Shown: positions 1-8,059 of the stretch, piece by piece
How positions within the stretch are numbered: the stretch's first letter is position 1
Layout of the letters: each line of letters begins with the position of its first letter
From: Cyanobacteria bacterium FACHB-502
GTDB lineage: Bacteria; Cyanobacteriota; Cyanobacteriia; Elainellales; Elainellaceae
Reading direction: 5' to 3'
NCBI GenBank assembly: GCA_014695325.1
Contig: JACJNZ010000029.1
Coordinates: 310,001-374,000, forward strand
Length of the DNA: 64,000 nt
Made by a program: the position numbers and the translations under genes
The notes under the pieces: model-generated
What the model was told of the DNA's origin: nothing
The model's input: only the letters and a program-made list of their open reading frames with translations
Databases searched by the model: none

Positions 1-1383
1 CCCATCTCCGGGCTGCGCCTCCAGAATTGCCGTTTCAATCGCTAAGGCACGATCGGCAATCACCGTGGGTTCTACCGTTTCAGGAATTCCGGCGAGAATG
101 TCCTGCAGAATGCGATTGGGGTCTTCAGTCCGCGGATTATCAGAGGTAACGACTGCCCAGTCTGCTAGCTCGGCGGCAATGGCTCCCATCTTCGGACGCT
201 TGGTTCGATCGCGATCGCCCCCGCAGCCAAACACGCAGATCATCCGCCCCGAAATAAATGGACGCGATGCCCGCAGCAAGTTTTCCAAGCTATCCGGCGT
301 GTGGGCATAGTCCACAATGACACTAATATCTTGCTGGAGATTAGTCTGCACTCGCTCCATGCGTCCCGGTACGCCGCCAAACTGAGGCAAAGCCTGGGCG
401 ATCGTCGGAAGATCTACGCCGAGATGCAAAGCCGCACCGATCGCCGCCAGCACGTTTGCAATGTTGTACTGTCCCACCAGCGGCGACTGAAAAGCAATTT
501 CTCCAGCAGGCGTATGCAAAACGCCCCGCACTCCGTCGGATTCGTATTCCAGATCGCTCGTCCATAAATCCGCAGAGGAATCGGTGACGCTGTACGTCCA
601 GACTCGATCGCGCTCAATTTGCTCGATTAAACGACGACCGTAGGGATCATCCTGATTCACGATCGCCCGTCCCTTCAAATAATCAGGGCTAAACAGCAGA
701 GCCTTTGCATTGAAATAATCTTCCAAATCTCTGTGATAGTCGAGGTGATCCTGTGTCAGGTTGGTGAATACGCCAACCTCAAACGGACAACCCCAGACCC
801 GACCCTGTGCCAGCGCGTGGGAACTCACTTCCAGAACGGCAACTTGGGAGCCTGCATTAGCTGCTTCGGCAAGCTGTTCTTGCAGTTCGACGGCAAAAGG
901 CGTGGTGTGAACTGCCGTCTGCTGATAGCCTGCCCACCGAGCATAGAGCGTTCCCAGCAGGGCAACCGGTTGCCGTGCCTGAAGCAGCAAAAACTCAATC
1001 AGATGCGTCGTCGTCGTTTTGCCGTTAGTTCCCGTGACCCCCACCAGATTCATCTTCTCAGCAGGAAACTGGTAGAAAGCTGCCGCGAGCCGGGCACAGG
1101 CTTGCCACATATCCGGGTAGGGAATGACGCAGTGCGATTCAATGGCTGAAGCTGATTTTTCTGCGGCCCCAGGGGAGACGATCGCCGCAACCGCCCCCGC
1201 CGCCATTGCACTGTGCCAAAACTCGCCCCCATCCACACGGGTTCCGGGCATCCCGATAAACACATCTCCGGGATGGCAGGCGTGGGAATTGGTCGTTAAT
1301 CCTTTGACCTCAGCCTCTAGTGCAGGGTGATTGGGCAGCACAGACAGGGCGGGAAGGTGAGACAGCAGTTCTTTCAGCTTCAT
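1..1383 (-). CDS. murE: MurE, UDP-MurNAc-tripeptide synthetase (partial, runs off left edge)
   Basis: Cytoplasmic Mur ligase that adds the third peptide residue, here probably meso-diaminopimelate, to UDP-MurNAc-L-Ala-D-Glu in peptidoglycan synthesis. Read on the minus strand from ATG at 1383, the frame is open for 461 codons to the window edge. Family members are about 490-510 residues, so only the C-terminal end is missing. Visible are the ATP-binding loop GVTGTNGKTTTT (about residues 115-126), EVSSHAL, FTNLTQDHLDYH, and a DNPR motif (about residue 412), the signature of meso-DAP-specific MurE. The start MKLKELL matches where the N-terminal domain should begin. The small gene next to it is on the same strand, 31 bp upstream of the murE start. 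Confidence 0.96.
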   Translation of the reverse strand, partial: MKLKELLSHLPALSVLPNHPALEAEVKGLTTNSHACHPGDVFIGMPGTRVDGGEFWHSAMAAGAVAAIVSPGAAEKSASAIESHCVIPYPDMWQACARLAAAFYQFPAEKMNLVGVTGTNGKTTTTHLIEFLLLQARQPVALLGTLYARWAGYQQTAVHTTPFAVELQEQLAEAANAGSQVAVLEVSSHALAQGRVWGCPFEVGVFTNLTQDHLDYHRDLEDYFNAKALLFSPDYLKGRAIVNQDDPYGRRLIEQIERDRVWTYSVTDSSADLWTSDLEYESDGVRGVLHTPAGEIAFQSPLVGQYNIANVLAAIGAALHLGVDLPTIAQALPQFGGVPGRMERVQTNLQQDISVIVDYAHTPDSLENLLRASRPFISGRMICVFGCGGDRDRTKRPKMGAIAAELADWAVVTSDNPRTEDPNRILQDILAGIPETVEPTVIADRALAIETAILEAQPGDG

Positions 1384-1414
1384 ATCGACAGCTCCTCCTG
1401 GACTGGAATTGCGA

Positions 1415-1702
1415 TTATTCTGCCTTATTTTTCGAACTCTGCAATAGGATCTTTTGCAACAATCGATCGATTTGCTCGATCGAAGCACGGGGCGAAATAC
1501 GCGGAACCAGAACAGGAGTTGGGTCAGACGAGGCAACCAGATAAAGCACCGGAATTTCGTATTGATATGCCTGAAACCAATCGTCGCGGGTGGTAATGTC
1601 GCGCACTTCCAGATCAAATTGCAGGCTCTGGATTTGCTCTAGCTTCTCCTGGAGTCCTTCACAGAGGTGACAGCCCGGCTTGCTAAAAAGAATGAGTTTC
1701 AT
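1415..1702 (-). CDS. Glutaredoxin-family protein
   Basis: Small thioredoxin-fold protein of 95 residues beginning MKLILFSKPGCHLCEG. The CxxC (CHLC) near residues 12-15 is the expected redox-active pair, and a VLYLV strand follows about 35 residues later, as in the glutaredoxin-like DUF836 family. A longer reading frame continues 42 codons upstream, but that extension is low-complexity and unlike the family, so ATG at 1702 is preferred. It lies just upstream of murE on the same strand (stop 31 bp before the murE start), so co-transcription is possible. Its substrate is unknown; disulfide or mixed-disulfide reduction is inferred from the fold. Confidence 0.85.
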   Translation of the reverse strand: MKLILFSKPGCHLCEGLQEKLEQIQSLQFDLEVRDITTRDDWFQAYQYEIPVLYLVASSDPTPVLVPRISPRASIEQIDRLLQKILLQSSKNKAE

Positions 1703-1867
1703 CGTAAGAATAAAGTTAAGCTTTGCGGTAACGTTGTTCCACCTGCAAGCAGGCAAAAGAAAAGAGGCAACATTTGCGGCGATCTTTGCTGGCAAGGCAA
1801 TCTTCCGGCAAGGCGATCGCTCCTGCAAATGGCAAGACTCCTCAGCACAGATACTTTGCTCTTTTAC

Positions 1868-1892
1868 GCAGATCTTTCATGCAGATCTTTCA
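1868..1892. repeat. Direct duplication, 12-bp unit, period 13
   Basis: GCAGATCTTTCA occurs at 1868-1879 and again at 1881-1892, in noncoding DNA upstream of cysH. Confidence 0.8.
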
Positions 1893-2075
1893 CGCACACC
1901 TTCTACGGAATAGTACAAGTAGCCAGGCAATTAGCCAGGCTCTCCCACCGGGACATACTGCCGCGATCGAAATTCTGGCGGAATCCTGGCGAAATAATCA
2001 TGGCAGAGAGACAGATAAAGCATGCGCGTTGCATGAGGAATTCTGATCTCTCTCAGCATATCGTTATCAAACTCC

Positions 2076-2091
2076 TAAGCCGATCGGCTTA
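2076..2091. promoter_or_regulatory. Perfect 16-bp palindrome upstream of cysH
   Basis: TAAGCCGATCGGCTTA is an uninterrupted inverted repeat with 8-bp arms, 65 bp upstream of the cysH start. Position and symmetry fit a dimeric regulator site. However, its CGATCG core resembles the genome-wide CGATCG/HIP1 bias, so function is only a guess. Confidence 0.35.
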
Positions 2092-2155
2092 TGTGCCTTT
2101 CTAAGATAAAATAGGTATCAATACACAAGAGTAAATCAGCCTGAAAGAACGGGTT

Positions 2156-2905
2156 ATGACAAGTTATTCCCCTGAAGCCGACGCTGGACAGCACGTTGTC
2201 GATATCAGTCAGTTTGATTTGGAGGAGCTAAACCGCCGCTTTGATACCGCTACCCCCCTGGAAATTTTGTCCTGGTGTGCTGCGAATATTCCAAGCGGGC
2301 TGGTGCAGACGAGCGCCTTCAATATCGACGATTTAGTGATTACAGACATTCTGTATCGCCAGCTCAAGTTCGTCCCGCCTGTGCCCGTCATCTTTCTGGA
2401 TACGCTGTACCACTTCAAGCAAACGCTGGAACTGGTTGAAAAAGCAAAGGAACTGTACAGCCTGAACCTCCAGACCTACAAAATTCCAGATGTCGATTCG
2501 CGTGAGGCTTTTGCCGCTAAGTACGGCGAGGCTCTGTGGGATACCGATATCGCTAAGTTCCACCAGCTCACCAAGATTGAACCGCTTCAGCGCGGACTGG
2601 ACGAACTCAATACGATCGCCTGGATTACCGGACGCAGACGCGATCAGGCAGTTACCCGCGCCGATATGCCCGTCTTTGAGCTAGACAACCAGCAGCGGCT
2701 CAAGATTAATCCACTAGCAGCCTGGACGCGCAAACAGTCCTGGGAATACGCGATGGAACACAAAGTCATCTACAACCCGCTCCACGATCAAGGCTATCCC
2801 AGCATTGGCGATGAACCGATCACGACTCCGGTTGGCGAGGGCGAGGATGAACGGGCTGGACGCTGGCGCGGCACCGGCAAAACCGAGTGCGGTATTCATA
2901 TCTAG
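2156..2905 (+). CDS. cysH: CysH, phosphoadenylylsulfate (PAPS) reductase
   Basis: Cytoplasmic enzyme of assimilatory sulfate reduction that converts PAPS to sulfite and PAP with thioredoxin or glutaredoxin as donor. The 249-residue protein has the family's N-terminal ATP-pyrophosphatase-like fold (FNIDDLVITD, VIFLDTLYHF), the TGRRRDQ segment and GYPSIGDEPIT. It ends in KTECGIHI, with the single catalytic cysteine at residue 245. The extra CC and CxxC pairs that bind a 4Fe-4S cluster in APS reductases are absent, so PAPS rather than APS is the likely substrate. A strong intrinsic terminator follows at 2983-3009, so it is probably transcribed alone. Confidence 0.95.
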   Translation: MTSYSPEADAGQHVVDISQFDLEELNRRFDTATPLEILSWCAANIPSGLVQTSAFNIDDLVITDILYRQLKFVPPVPVIFLDTLYHFKQTLELVEKAKELYSLNLQTYKIPDVDSREAFAAKYGEALWDTDIAKFHQLTKIEPLQRGLDELNTIAWITGRRRDQAVTRADMPVFELDNQQRLKINPLAAWTRKQSWEYAMEHKVIYNPLHDQGYPSIGDEPITTPVGEGEDERAGRWRGTGKTECGIHI

Positions 2906-2982
2906 AGATTTTGATTTAGCTCGATTCTGACTTCTATCGCAGGAGTGCTACCGATCGGGTCGAATTACGACTAATTTTCATC

Positions 2983-3009
2983 AGGTGGGCGGTTGGTCCA
3001 CCTTTTTTT
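2983..3009 (+). terminator. Rho-independent terminator of cysH
   Basis: AGGTGG and CCACCT form a 6-bp stem around a 9-nt loop, followed directly by a run of T. It lies 78 bp after the cysH stop. Confidence 0.85.
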
Positions 3010-3043
3010 ATGGCAATTTTTATGGCAATTTTTTATAGCAATT
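3009..3043. repeat. Short tandem repeat, 12-bp unit
   Basis: TATGGCAATTTT occurs at 3009-3020 and 3021-3032, followed by a degenerate third copy TATAGCAATT at 3034-3043. Confidence 0.85.
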
Positions 3044-3096
3044 AACCAGAGCAAGTTGGGCATCGTACCTCGATCACCTAGCAAACCCATCACGCC

Positions 3097-3132
3097 CGAT
3101 CGCATACCCGGTCGCATACCCGATTGCAAAAG
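3097..3132. repeat. Imperfect triple tandem repeat, period 12
   Basis: CGATCGCATACC, CGGTCGCATACC and CGATTGCAAAAG lie end to end. The first two differ at one base; the third is diverged. Confidence 0.75.
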
Positions 3133-3285
3133 TACGGCTCCTACCCGGTTTTGGTGATCCGTATCCCTTAATGCTAGACAGGAATGCCAGATAGAAATGC
3201 CACGCAAGCAGGAAATGATCAAGCGTTGGGATTTGTCGCATTCGCTAGGGAACGATAAAGCCACTCTTTCTTTGTCTATCGAGCT

Positions 3286-5529
3286 ATGGCGATCAAAGTT
3301 CTGGAGCGGCGGTTTATAGTCAAACAGCTACCATTACGCCTAATCCTAATCATTCCCTTCGTGCTGCAAATCTTTCTGGCAGTTGGCTTGACGGGTTATT
3401 TCGCGATCCGCAACGGTCAAAAATCAGTTGAAAAAGCAACATCCCAGTTACGCAGTGAAATTAGCGATCGCATTAATCAGCAAATTCTCAATTATCTGGA
3501 AAAGCCCTACATCATTAATCAAGTGATTGCGGCTGGAATTGCAGGAGGGCAGCCTGATGTAACAGACATCCCCGCATTAGAGCATTTCTATTGGCGTTTG
3601 GTGAACCAAAACACAGTCGATTTCCTTCAGATTGCCACTCCTAGCGGGACTAACATTCTTATAGATCGCCTGGAAGAGGGACTCATTGTAGCTCGCACAA
3701 TCGAAGAAGCAAACCGACTCGATCGCCAGAGCTATCGCCTTGATGAACGAGGTAGACGGGCTGAATTACTGCAAACTCAGCCGTTCGACGCACGGACGCG
3801 CCCCTGGTACAAAGCTGCGCTGGAAGCGGGTCAGCCTATTTGGAGCGAAATTTTTGTCGGGGCTGCAACCTCAAGAGTTACCATTTCTCTATCTCAACCC
3901 ATCTACAGCGAAACAGGCAATCTTTTAGGGGTGCAAAGCAGCAACTTTCGCCTTTCACAAATTCATGAGTTTCTAAAAAACGTGGCAGTCGGACAGACCG
4001 GACAAACGTTTATTGTCGATCGTACTGGCAATTTGATTGCGAGTTCAAAGGTTGAGCAACCCTTCAAAATACATGATCAGAAACTAGAACTCGTTCCAGC
4101 TGAAAATTCTGAAAATCCTGTCATTCAGGCTACCGCAAAAGCCTTGAGCGACCAATTTGGGAGTTTCAGTCAGATTAATCAAATTCAGCAGTTTGAGATT
4201 CAAACGGATAGCGGTCGTCAATTTGTACAAATCTCCCCGCTTCAAGACGGGCGCGGAATTAATTGGTTCAGTGTTGTGGTCATTCCCGAAGCGGACTTCA
4301 TGGCAGAAATCAATGCCAACACCCGCACCACCATTCTGCTCTGTTTCGCTGCACTGATTACGGCAACGATTCTAGGTATCTATACATCAAAATGGATTTC
4401 TCAACCCATTCTGCGCTTGAGCCAGGCATCTGAGGCAATTGCAGATGGAGCATTCGATCAAACTGTGAATCCATCGAATGTTCGAGAGTTAGGAGTTTTG
4501 GCTCGTTCGTTTAATCAAATGACGCAGCAGCTCCGCGAATCTTTTACTGCGCTAGAGCGAACCAATGAACAGCTAGAACAACGAGTTGAAGAACGCACCA
4601 CAGAGTTGAGCAATACACTTCAAGAACTTCAGCGCACTCAATCTCAAATGATTCAGGCTGAGAAAATGTCAAGCCTGGGGCAATTAGTGGCTGGAGTTGC
4701 TCACGAAATTAACAATCCTGTGAATTTCATTCATGGAAATGTGGCGCATGTAAGCCAATATAGCCAGGATCTTTTAGAGCTGATCCAGCTTTATCAGCAA
4801 GAATTTCCGGTTCCACCTTCAGCAATTCAAGCCAAACTTGACGATATAGAGCTGGAGTTTCTCACAGAAGATGTTCTGAAGCTGCTTGCCTCCATGAGAG
4901 TTGGAACAGAGCGAATTCAAGAAATTGTCAAATCTCTCCGCACCTTCTCCCGCTTAGATGAAGCGCAGGTCAAAGAAGTCAATATTCATGAGGGATTGGA
5001 TAGTACCTTGATGATTTTGCAGCATCGACTGAAAGTGAACACCAACCGTCCAGAAATTCAGGTAATTCGGGATTACGGCGAGCTTCCTTTGGTGGAATGT
5101 TATCCCGGACAGCTCAACCAAGTCTTTATGAATATTCTGGTAAACGCGATCGATGCTCTCGAAGAAAGTAACACAAAGCGCACTTATCAGGAGCTAAAAG
5201 ATCATCCGAATCAAATTACAATTCGTACTTCAACTGTCAATACAGATTGGGTAGAAATTACGATCGCGGACAATGGCTCTGGCATGCCGGAAGCGATTCG
5301 TCAGTCTATCTTTAATCCCTTTTTCACAACCAAACCGATTGGCAAAGGAACGGGCATGGGAATGTCTATTAGCCATCAGATTATTGTCGAGAAGCATGGT
5401 GGTAAATTAGACTGTTTCTCGACGGTTGGAGAAGGAACCGAATTCATAATTCAGCTCCCAATTCAACTGGAAGCCCATAAAACAACTGAACTCACCTCAG
5501 CAGAGCGATCGCCTTTACCGCGTTTCTAG
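3286..5529 (+). CDS. Membrane sensor histidine kinase (Cache-HAMP-HisKA-HATPase)
   Basis: Two-component sensor of 747 residues. A first membrane segment (about residues 17-40) is followed by a large extracytoplasmic double-Cache-like region (about 45-345, with DARTRPWYKAA and the GQTGQTFIVDRTG repeat of the second lobe). Then come a second membrane segment (about 348-368), a HAMP linker, a coiled coil, and a kinase core. The phospho-acceptor is His473 in GVAHEINNPVNF. The ATPase has NILVNAIDAL, DNGSGMP, FNPFFTTK and GKGTGMGMS boxes, all intact. No response regulator gene is adjacent, so this is an orphan kinase. The ligand is unknown. Its last 15 bases overlap the end of the convergent kinase gene on the other strand. 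Confidence 0.93.
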   Translation: MAIKVLERRFIVKQLPLRLILIIPFVLQIFLAVGLTGYFAIRNGQKSVEKATSQLRSEISDRINQQILNYLEKPYIINQVIAAGIAGGQPDVTDIPALEHFYWRLVNQNTVDFLQIATPSGTNILIDRLEEGLIVARTIEEANRLDRQSYRLDERGRRAELLQTQPFDARTRPWYKAALEAGQPIWSEIFVGAATSRVTISLSQPIYSETGNLLGVQSSNFRLSQIHEFLKNVAVGQTGQTFIVDRTGNLIASSKVEQPFKIHDQKLELVPAENSENPVIQATAKALSDQFGSFSQINQIQQFEIQTDSGRQFVQISPLQDGRGINWFSVVVIPEADFMAEINANTRTTILLCFAALITATILGIYTSKWISQPILRLSQASEAIADGAFDQTVNPSNVRELGVLARSFNQMTQQLRESFTALERTNEQLEQRVEERTTELSNTLQELQRTQSQMIQAEKMSSLGQLVAGVAHEINNPVNFIHGNVAHVSQYSQDLLELIQLYQQEFPVPPSAIQAKLDDIELEFLTEDVLKLLASMRVGTERIQEIVKSLRTFSRLDEAQVKEVNIHEGLDSTLMILQHRLKVNTNRPEIQVIRDYGELPLVECYPGQLNQVFMNILVNAIDALEESNTKRTYQELKDHPNQITIRTSTVNTDWVEITIADNGSGMPEAIRQSIFNPFFTTKPIGKGTGMGMSISHQIIVEKHGGKLDCFSTVGEGTEFIIQLPIQLEAHKTTELTSAERSPLPRF

Positions 5530-7113
5530 AGGCAGGAAAACTGTTAAAATCTCGCCCTGTTGCGGGTGATGCTTCACGATCAGCTTGCCGCCCAACACCT
5601 GAAAAAGGTTTTTGGTGACGCTCATATTCAGGCTAAGATTGCCCGTCTCCGGCTGGAACATCAGCAGTTGACCGATCGATTTCAGCGTCGGCACCACGCC
5701 AAACTTCATGCCTTCTTCTTTGCCGTCTTTGGATTTGCCTTCCGGGTAAGACTCAAATTGCAGCTTGAGCTGATGTCCTGCCAGGGTGACGCACACATGG
5801 ATATGGCTTCCCGGCGGCAGGCTGTGGGTAATGCGATCGACCAATCCCGTGAGTGCCTGATCAAGCATTGTGGGATCGGTGATGACCATTGGCAGCTTTT
5901 GCGGCAGGCTGACTTCGAGCGTGTGGCTATGCTGAGTGGCTTGCTGCTGCCAGCGATCGATGTTTTGCTGAAGCACCTGTGCCAGGGAAATCGGTGAAAG
6001 CGGACTGAGCGGAGCGCGAGTTTGGGTCGTCTCCAGTTCGGCAGCGCGAAAAATCAGGTTAAAGCGATCGATTTGCTCGGTGCATTCGCGATCGATCGTT
6101 TGCAGTCGCTTGATCACGTCTGGGCTGAGTTCTTTGCGCTTCAGCAGCAGTCGAGTCAGGGTACGAATCGTAGTCAGGGGAGTCCGCACTTCATGGGCGA
6201 TCGCCTGAAGCAGTTCGGTATCAGGGCAGGCATTGCCCTGGTTAACAACCGTCTCCGCGGCATGGGAAAGAATCGGCTCAACGGTGAATACCCTCTCACC
6301 GGGATACTTTGACTTCTTCCCGTGATGTTTAGGCGGCACAGATACTTTAATCGGCTGAACGGTTTTGTAAGCGGGTGGCTTCACGCTGGGTGCAGCAATG
6401 CTCTCAACCCGTTTGCGATCGTCTGCCTCCAAGTCTGCCGGGTCGGGAAGGTGGGTTAGCATCAGCCGCGTGAACTGAATCACTGTGCGATAATCGGGCG
6501 CGACCGGAGCAAACTGCTCGACCAGAGATTCCAAATTGCTAAGCGCAGGAGCAAACGCAAGCTTCAGCCTTGCCTGAATCGATCGCCATGCTTGCCATAC
6601 GGTTTCGGGTTCAAAGGAAAACAGAAAAGTCGGAGTTCCGGCAGGGGTTTCGCCAACGGCCATTACCAAACTCAGGGTCGGGGTAAGCACCAGGCAAAAC
6701 TGCTCGGCAGCCAGCGGGTCGCTCGCCATCAGTGGCAGGGTAGGCGGCGTGGCATAGGCAGAGTCGATCGGCAAATTCTCAGCAGCCGGAAGCTTTAACC
6801 GCTCCTGAGTCGAACTCACCGTTAGCGTCCAGGCAGCAAACTGATGCACCAAACACTGATCCAGCACGGCAACCGGACCCGACAGCACCACCCCTGACAC
6901 TTCTTTGCCCAAAGCAGCAGAGCCTGAAGCAGCCTGGAGTTGCAGAAGTTCGTTTAAGGCAGCGATCGCCCCACTCCATTCCCGCTCTGCACGCACCTGC
7001 TGCTGTGCCGGAAAGCGATTCACAGAGTTTGGATTCGCAGAATTTGGCGCAGAAACAGGCGATGTACTCAACGCCAGAATTTCACTGAGAGTTGGCAGAT
7101 ACCACTTATACAC
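5515..7113 (-). CDS. Histidine-kinase-like protein with degenerate ATPase domain
   Basis: 532 residues without obvious membrane segments. The N-terminal 280 residues form a cyanobacterial sensor-like region I cannot assign. A HisKA dimerisation helix follows, with His at about residue 307 (AIAHEVRTPLTTIRTL), then a HATPase_c-like domain. The nucleotide boxes are eroded: the expected DxGxG segment reads FESYPEGKS and the GTGLGL box reads ETGNLSLNMS, although the final strand GGKLIVKHHPQQGE is typical. It may be a poorly active kinase, a phosphatase, or an adaptor in a kinase complex. It converges on the neighbouring sensor kinase gene with a 15-bp tail-to-tail overlap. Confidence 0.8.
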   Translation of the reverse strand: MYKWYLPTLSEILALSTSPVSAPNSANPNSVNRFPAQQQVRAEREWSGAIAALNELLQLQAASGSAALGKEVSGVVLSGPVAVLDQCLVHQFAAWTLTVSSTQERLKLPAAENLPIDSAYATPPTLPLMASDPLAAEQFCLVLTPTLSLVMAVGETPAGTPTFLFSFEPETVWQAWRSIQARLKLAFAPALSNLESLVEQFAPVAPDYRTVIQFTRLMLTHLPDPADLEADDRKRVESIAAPSVKPPAYKTVQPIKVSVPPKHHGKKSKYPGERVFTVEPILSHAAETVVNQGNACPDTELLQAIAHEVRTPLTTIRTLTRLLLKRKELSPDVIKRLQTIDRECTEQIDRFNLIFRAAELETTQTRAPLSPLSPISLAQVLQQNIDRWQQQATQHSHTLEVSLPQKLPMVITDPTMLDQALTGLVDRITHSLPPGSHIHVCVTLAGHQLKLQFESYPEGKSKDGKEEGMKFGVVPTLKSIGQLLMFQPETGNLSLNMSVTKNLFQVLGGKLIVKHHPQQGEILTVFLPLETR

Positions 7114-7439
7114 AACACTTTACCTATCTGACCGACGGCAAGAAACAGGCAGAGACACTGGACATTGAATGACACTGGGAAAGCTTGCCGAGAAGCCTGA
7201 CGATAACGTGGGCTGTCCAGTTCAAAAGAATAATCTTTGTCCTGCTACTACGACGATACCGAGATTTCCGCGATCGAAACAACCTCATAACCGTACTCCT
7301 GAGGTCGCAATCTCCCCCCGTACTGTCATTTTGAAGAGCAGGAAGTTACAAAATTAACAGAATTAAAGAAAAAACCAGCAGCTTCAGTACGACTGAGAAC
7401 AGTTGGCGTTTGGGTAATCCGATCGGTGGTCGTCTTACA

Positions 7440-7564
7440 AAGAGGACACAGCCGCCGCCTAAATGATCCTGTTCGGCGATCGCTACCTTCATCCAAGTAG
7501 CAGCCCGTTTCGTCGCTACCAATCCTGCCGACCCTGCTCCAATAATCAATCGGTCAAAATCAAG
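7440..7564 (-). pseudogene. Remnant of a glutathione-reductase-like flavoprotein gene
   Basis: A minus-strand open frame carries FDRLIIGAGSAGLVATKRAA followed by KVAIAEQDHLGGGCV. This is the N-terminal FAD-binding GxGxxG segment of pyridine-nucleotide disulfide oxidoreductases, up to the first redox cysteine. Upstream codons are unrelated. Downstream the expected second cysteine (CxxxxC) and the remaining roughly 400 residues are missing, replaced by unrelated hydrophobic sequence. I read it as a deletion remnant; a full-length relative of the same superfamily lies at 17638-19185. Confidence 0.75.
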
Positions 7565-7650
7565 CCAAAATCGCAAAACATGAGCTGTCTTTGAATAATG
7601 CTTCCGATCGATCGCGCATATTTCACTTTTGTACTGCTTTGGTAAAACTG

Positions 7651-7710
7651 GATGATGCAAAATCTGATGGTGCAAAAACCGAATCATGCAAAACTCGATG
7701 TAGAGCTTGA
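7651..7710. repeat. Degenerate tandem repeat, period about 15
   Basis: GATGATGCAAAATCT, GATGGTGCAAAAACC and GAATCATGCAAAACTC lie consecutively, with a further related GATGGTACAAAAACG starting at 7710. The core is GATGnTGCAAAA. Confidence 0.7.
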
Positions 7711-7840
7711 TGGTACAAAAACGAATGCAGAATTAATGCAAGATTGAAACGATATCCAAGGCTCCCTGATACGGCAATGCAAAGCGATTTGGTGTTGCTG
7801 CATCGGGGAATGGGCGTTGCTGAATTGGAGTATGATTAGC

Positions 7841-7926
7841 CTCCCTAGCCCCCCTAGCCCCCCAAAATTGGGGGGAACTGATCCTCAAAGTCCCCCAGAA
7901 TTGGGGGATTTAGGGGGCGATGCAGG
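7841..7926. repeat. Dispersed palindromic repeat, double copy (family TCAAAGTCCCC)
   Basis: Two back-to-back palindromes: CCCCCAAAATTGGGGG and CCCCCAGAATTGGGGG, the second preceded by TCAAAGT and followed by ATTTAGGGGGCGATGCAG. Related copies are at 25765-25806 and, inverted, 39573-39612. Such C/G-rich palindromes are common interspersed elements in cyanobacterial spacers. Confidence 0.85.
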
Positions 7927-8000
7927 CTCTCAAGTTATGTCTTCATACTTCGATTCAGCAACGCCGGGGAATGAAGGGTTCAGGGTGACATCGTTAGGTA

Positions 8001-8031
8001 GTCCCCTAAAGGGGTCAATTCTGGGGGGTTG
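8001..8031. repeat. Fragment related to the TCAAAGTCCCC repeat
   Basis: GTCCCCTAAAGGGGTCAATTCTGGGGGG resembles the repeat at 7841-7926 but with its parts rearranged and inverted. Confidence 0.6.
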
Positions 8032-8059
8032 CGCCGGAAGAGCGAGTTTCGTTTGATTC

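Larger units (their letters stand above)
1703..2155. other. Intergenic region between the glutaredoxin-like gene and cysH
   Basis: 453 bp without a credible gene, between divergent genes, so it should hold both promoters. It contains a 13-bp-period direct repeat (GCAGATCTTTCA at 1868 and 1881), TAGCCAGGC at 1920 and 1932, a perfect 16-bp palindrome at 2076-2091, and an AT-rich stretch (about 2103-2120) that could supply the cysH -10 element. Confidence 0.6.
2906..3285. other. Intergenic region between cysH and the sensor kinase gene
   Basis: 380 bp. It holds the cysH terminator and two runs of short tandem repeats (3009-3043 and 3097-3132). A 97-codon minus-strand open frame lacks any family resemblance and overlaps the terminator, so it is not called. 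Confidence 0.7.
7114..8059. other. Gene-poor stretch with a decayed flavoprotein fragment and repeats
   Basis: About 950 bp without an intact gene. It holds a reductase remnant (7440-7564, minus), a degenerate period-15 repeat (7651-7710), a double palindromic C/G-rich repeat (7841-7926) and a related short piece (8001-8031). Confidence 0.75.

Noticed and set aside
3009-3132. CRISPR-like array near 3.0-3.1 kb
   Set aside because: The repeats are 12-bp tandem units without spacers and no cas gene is present in the window.
2971-3264. 97-codon minus-strand open frame after cysH
   Set aside because: It overlaps the cysH terminator and tandem repeats, has no family resemblance and an odd composition.
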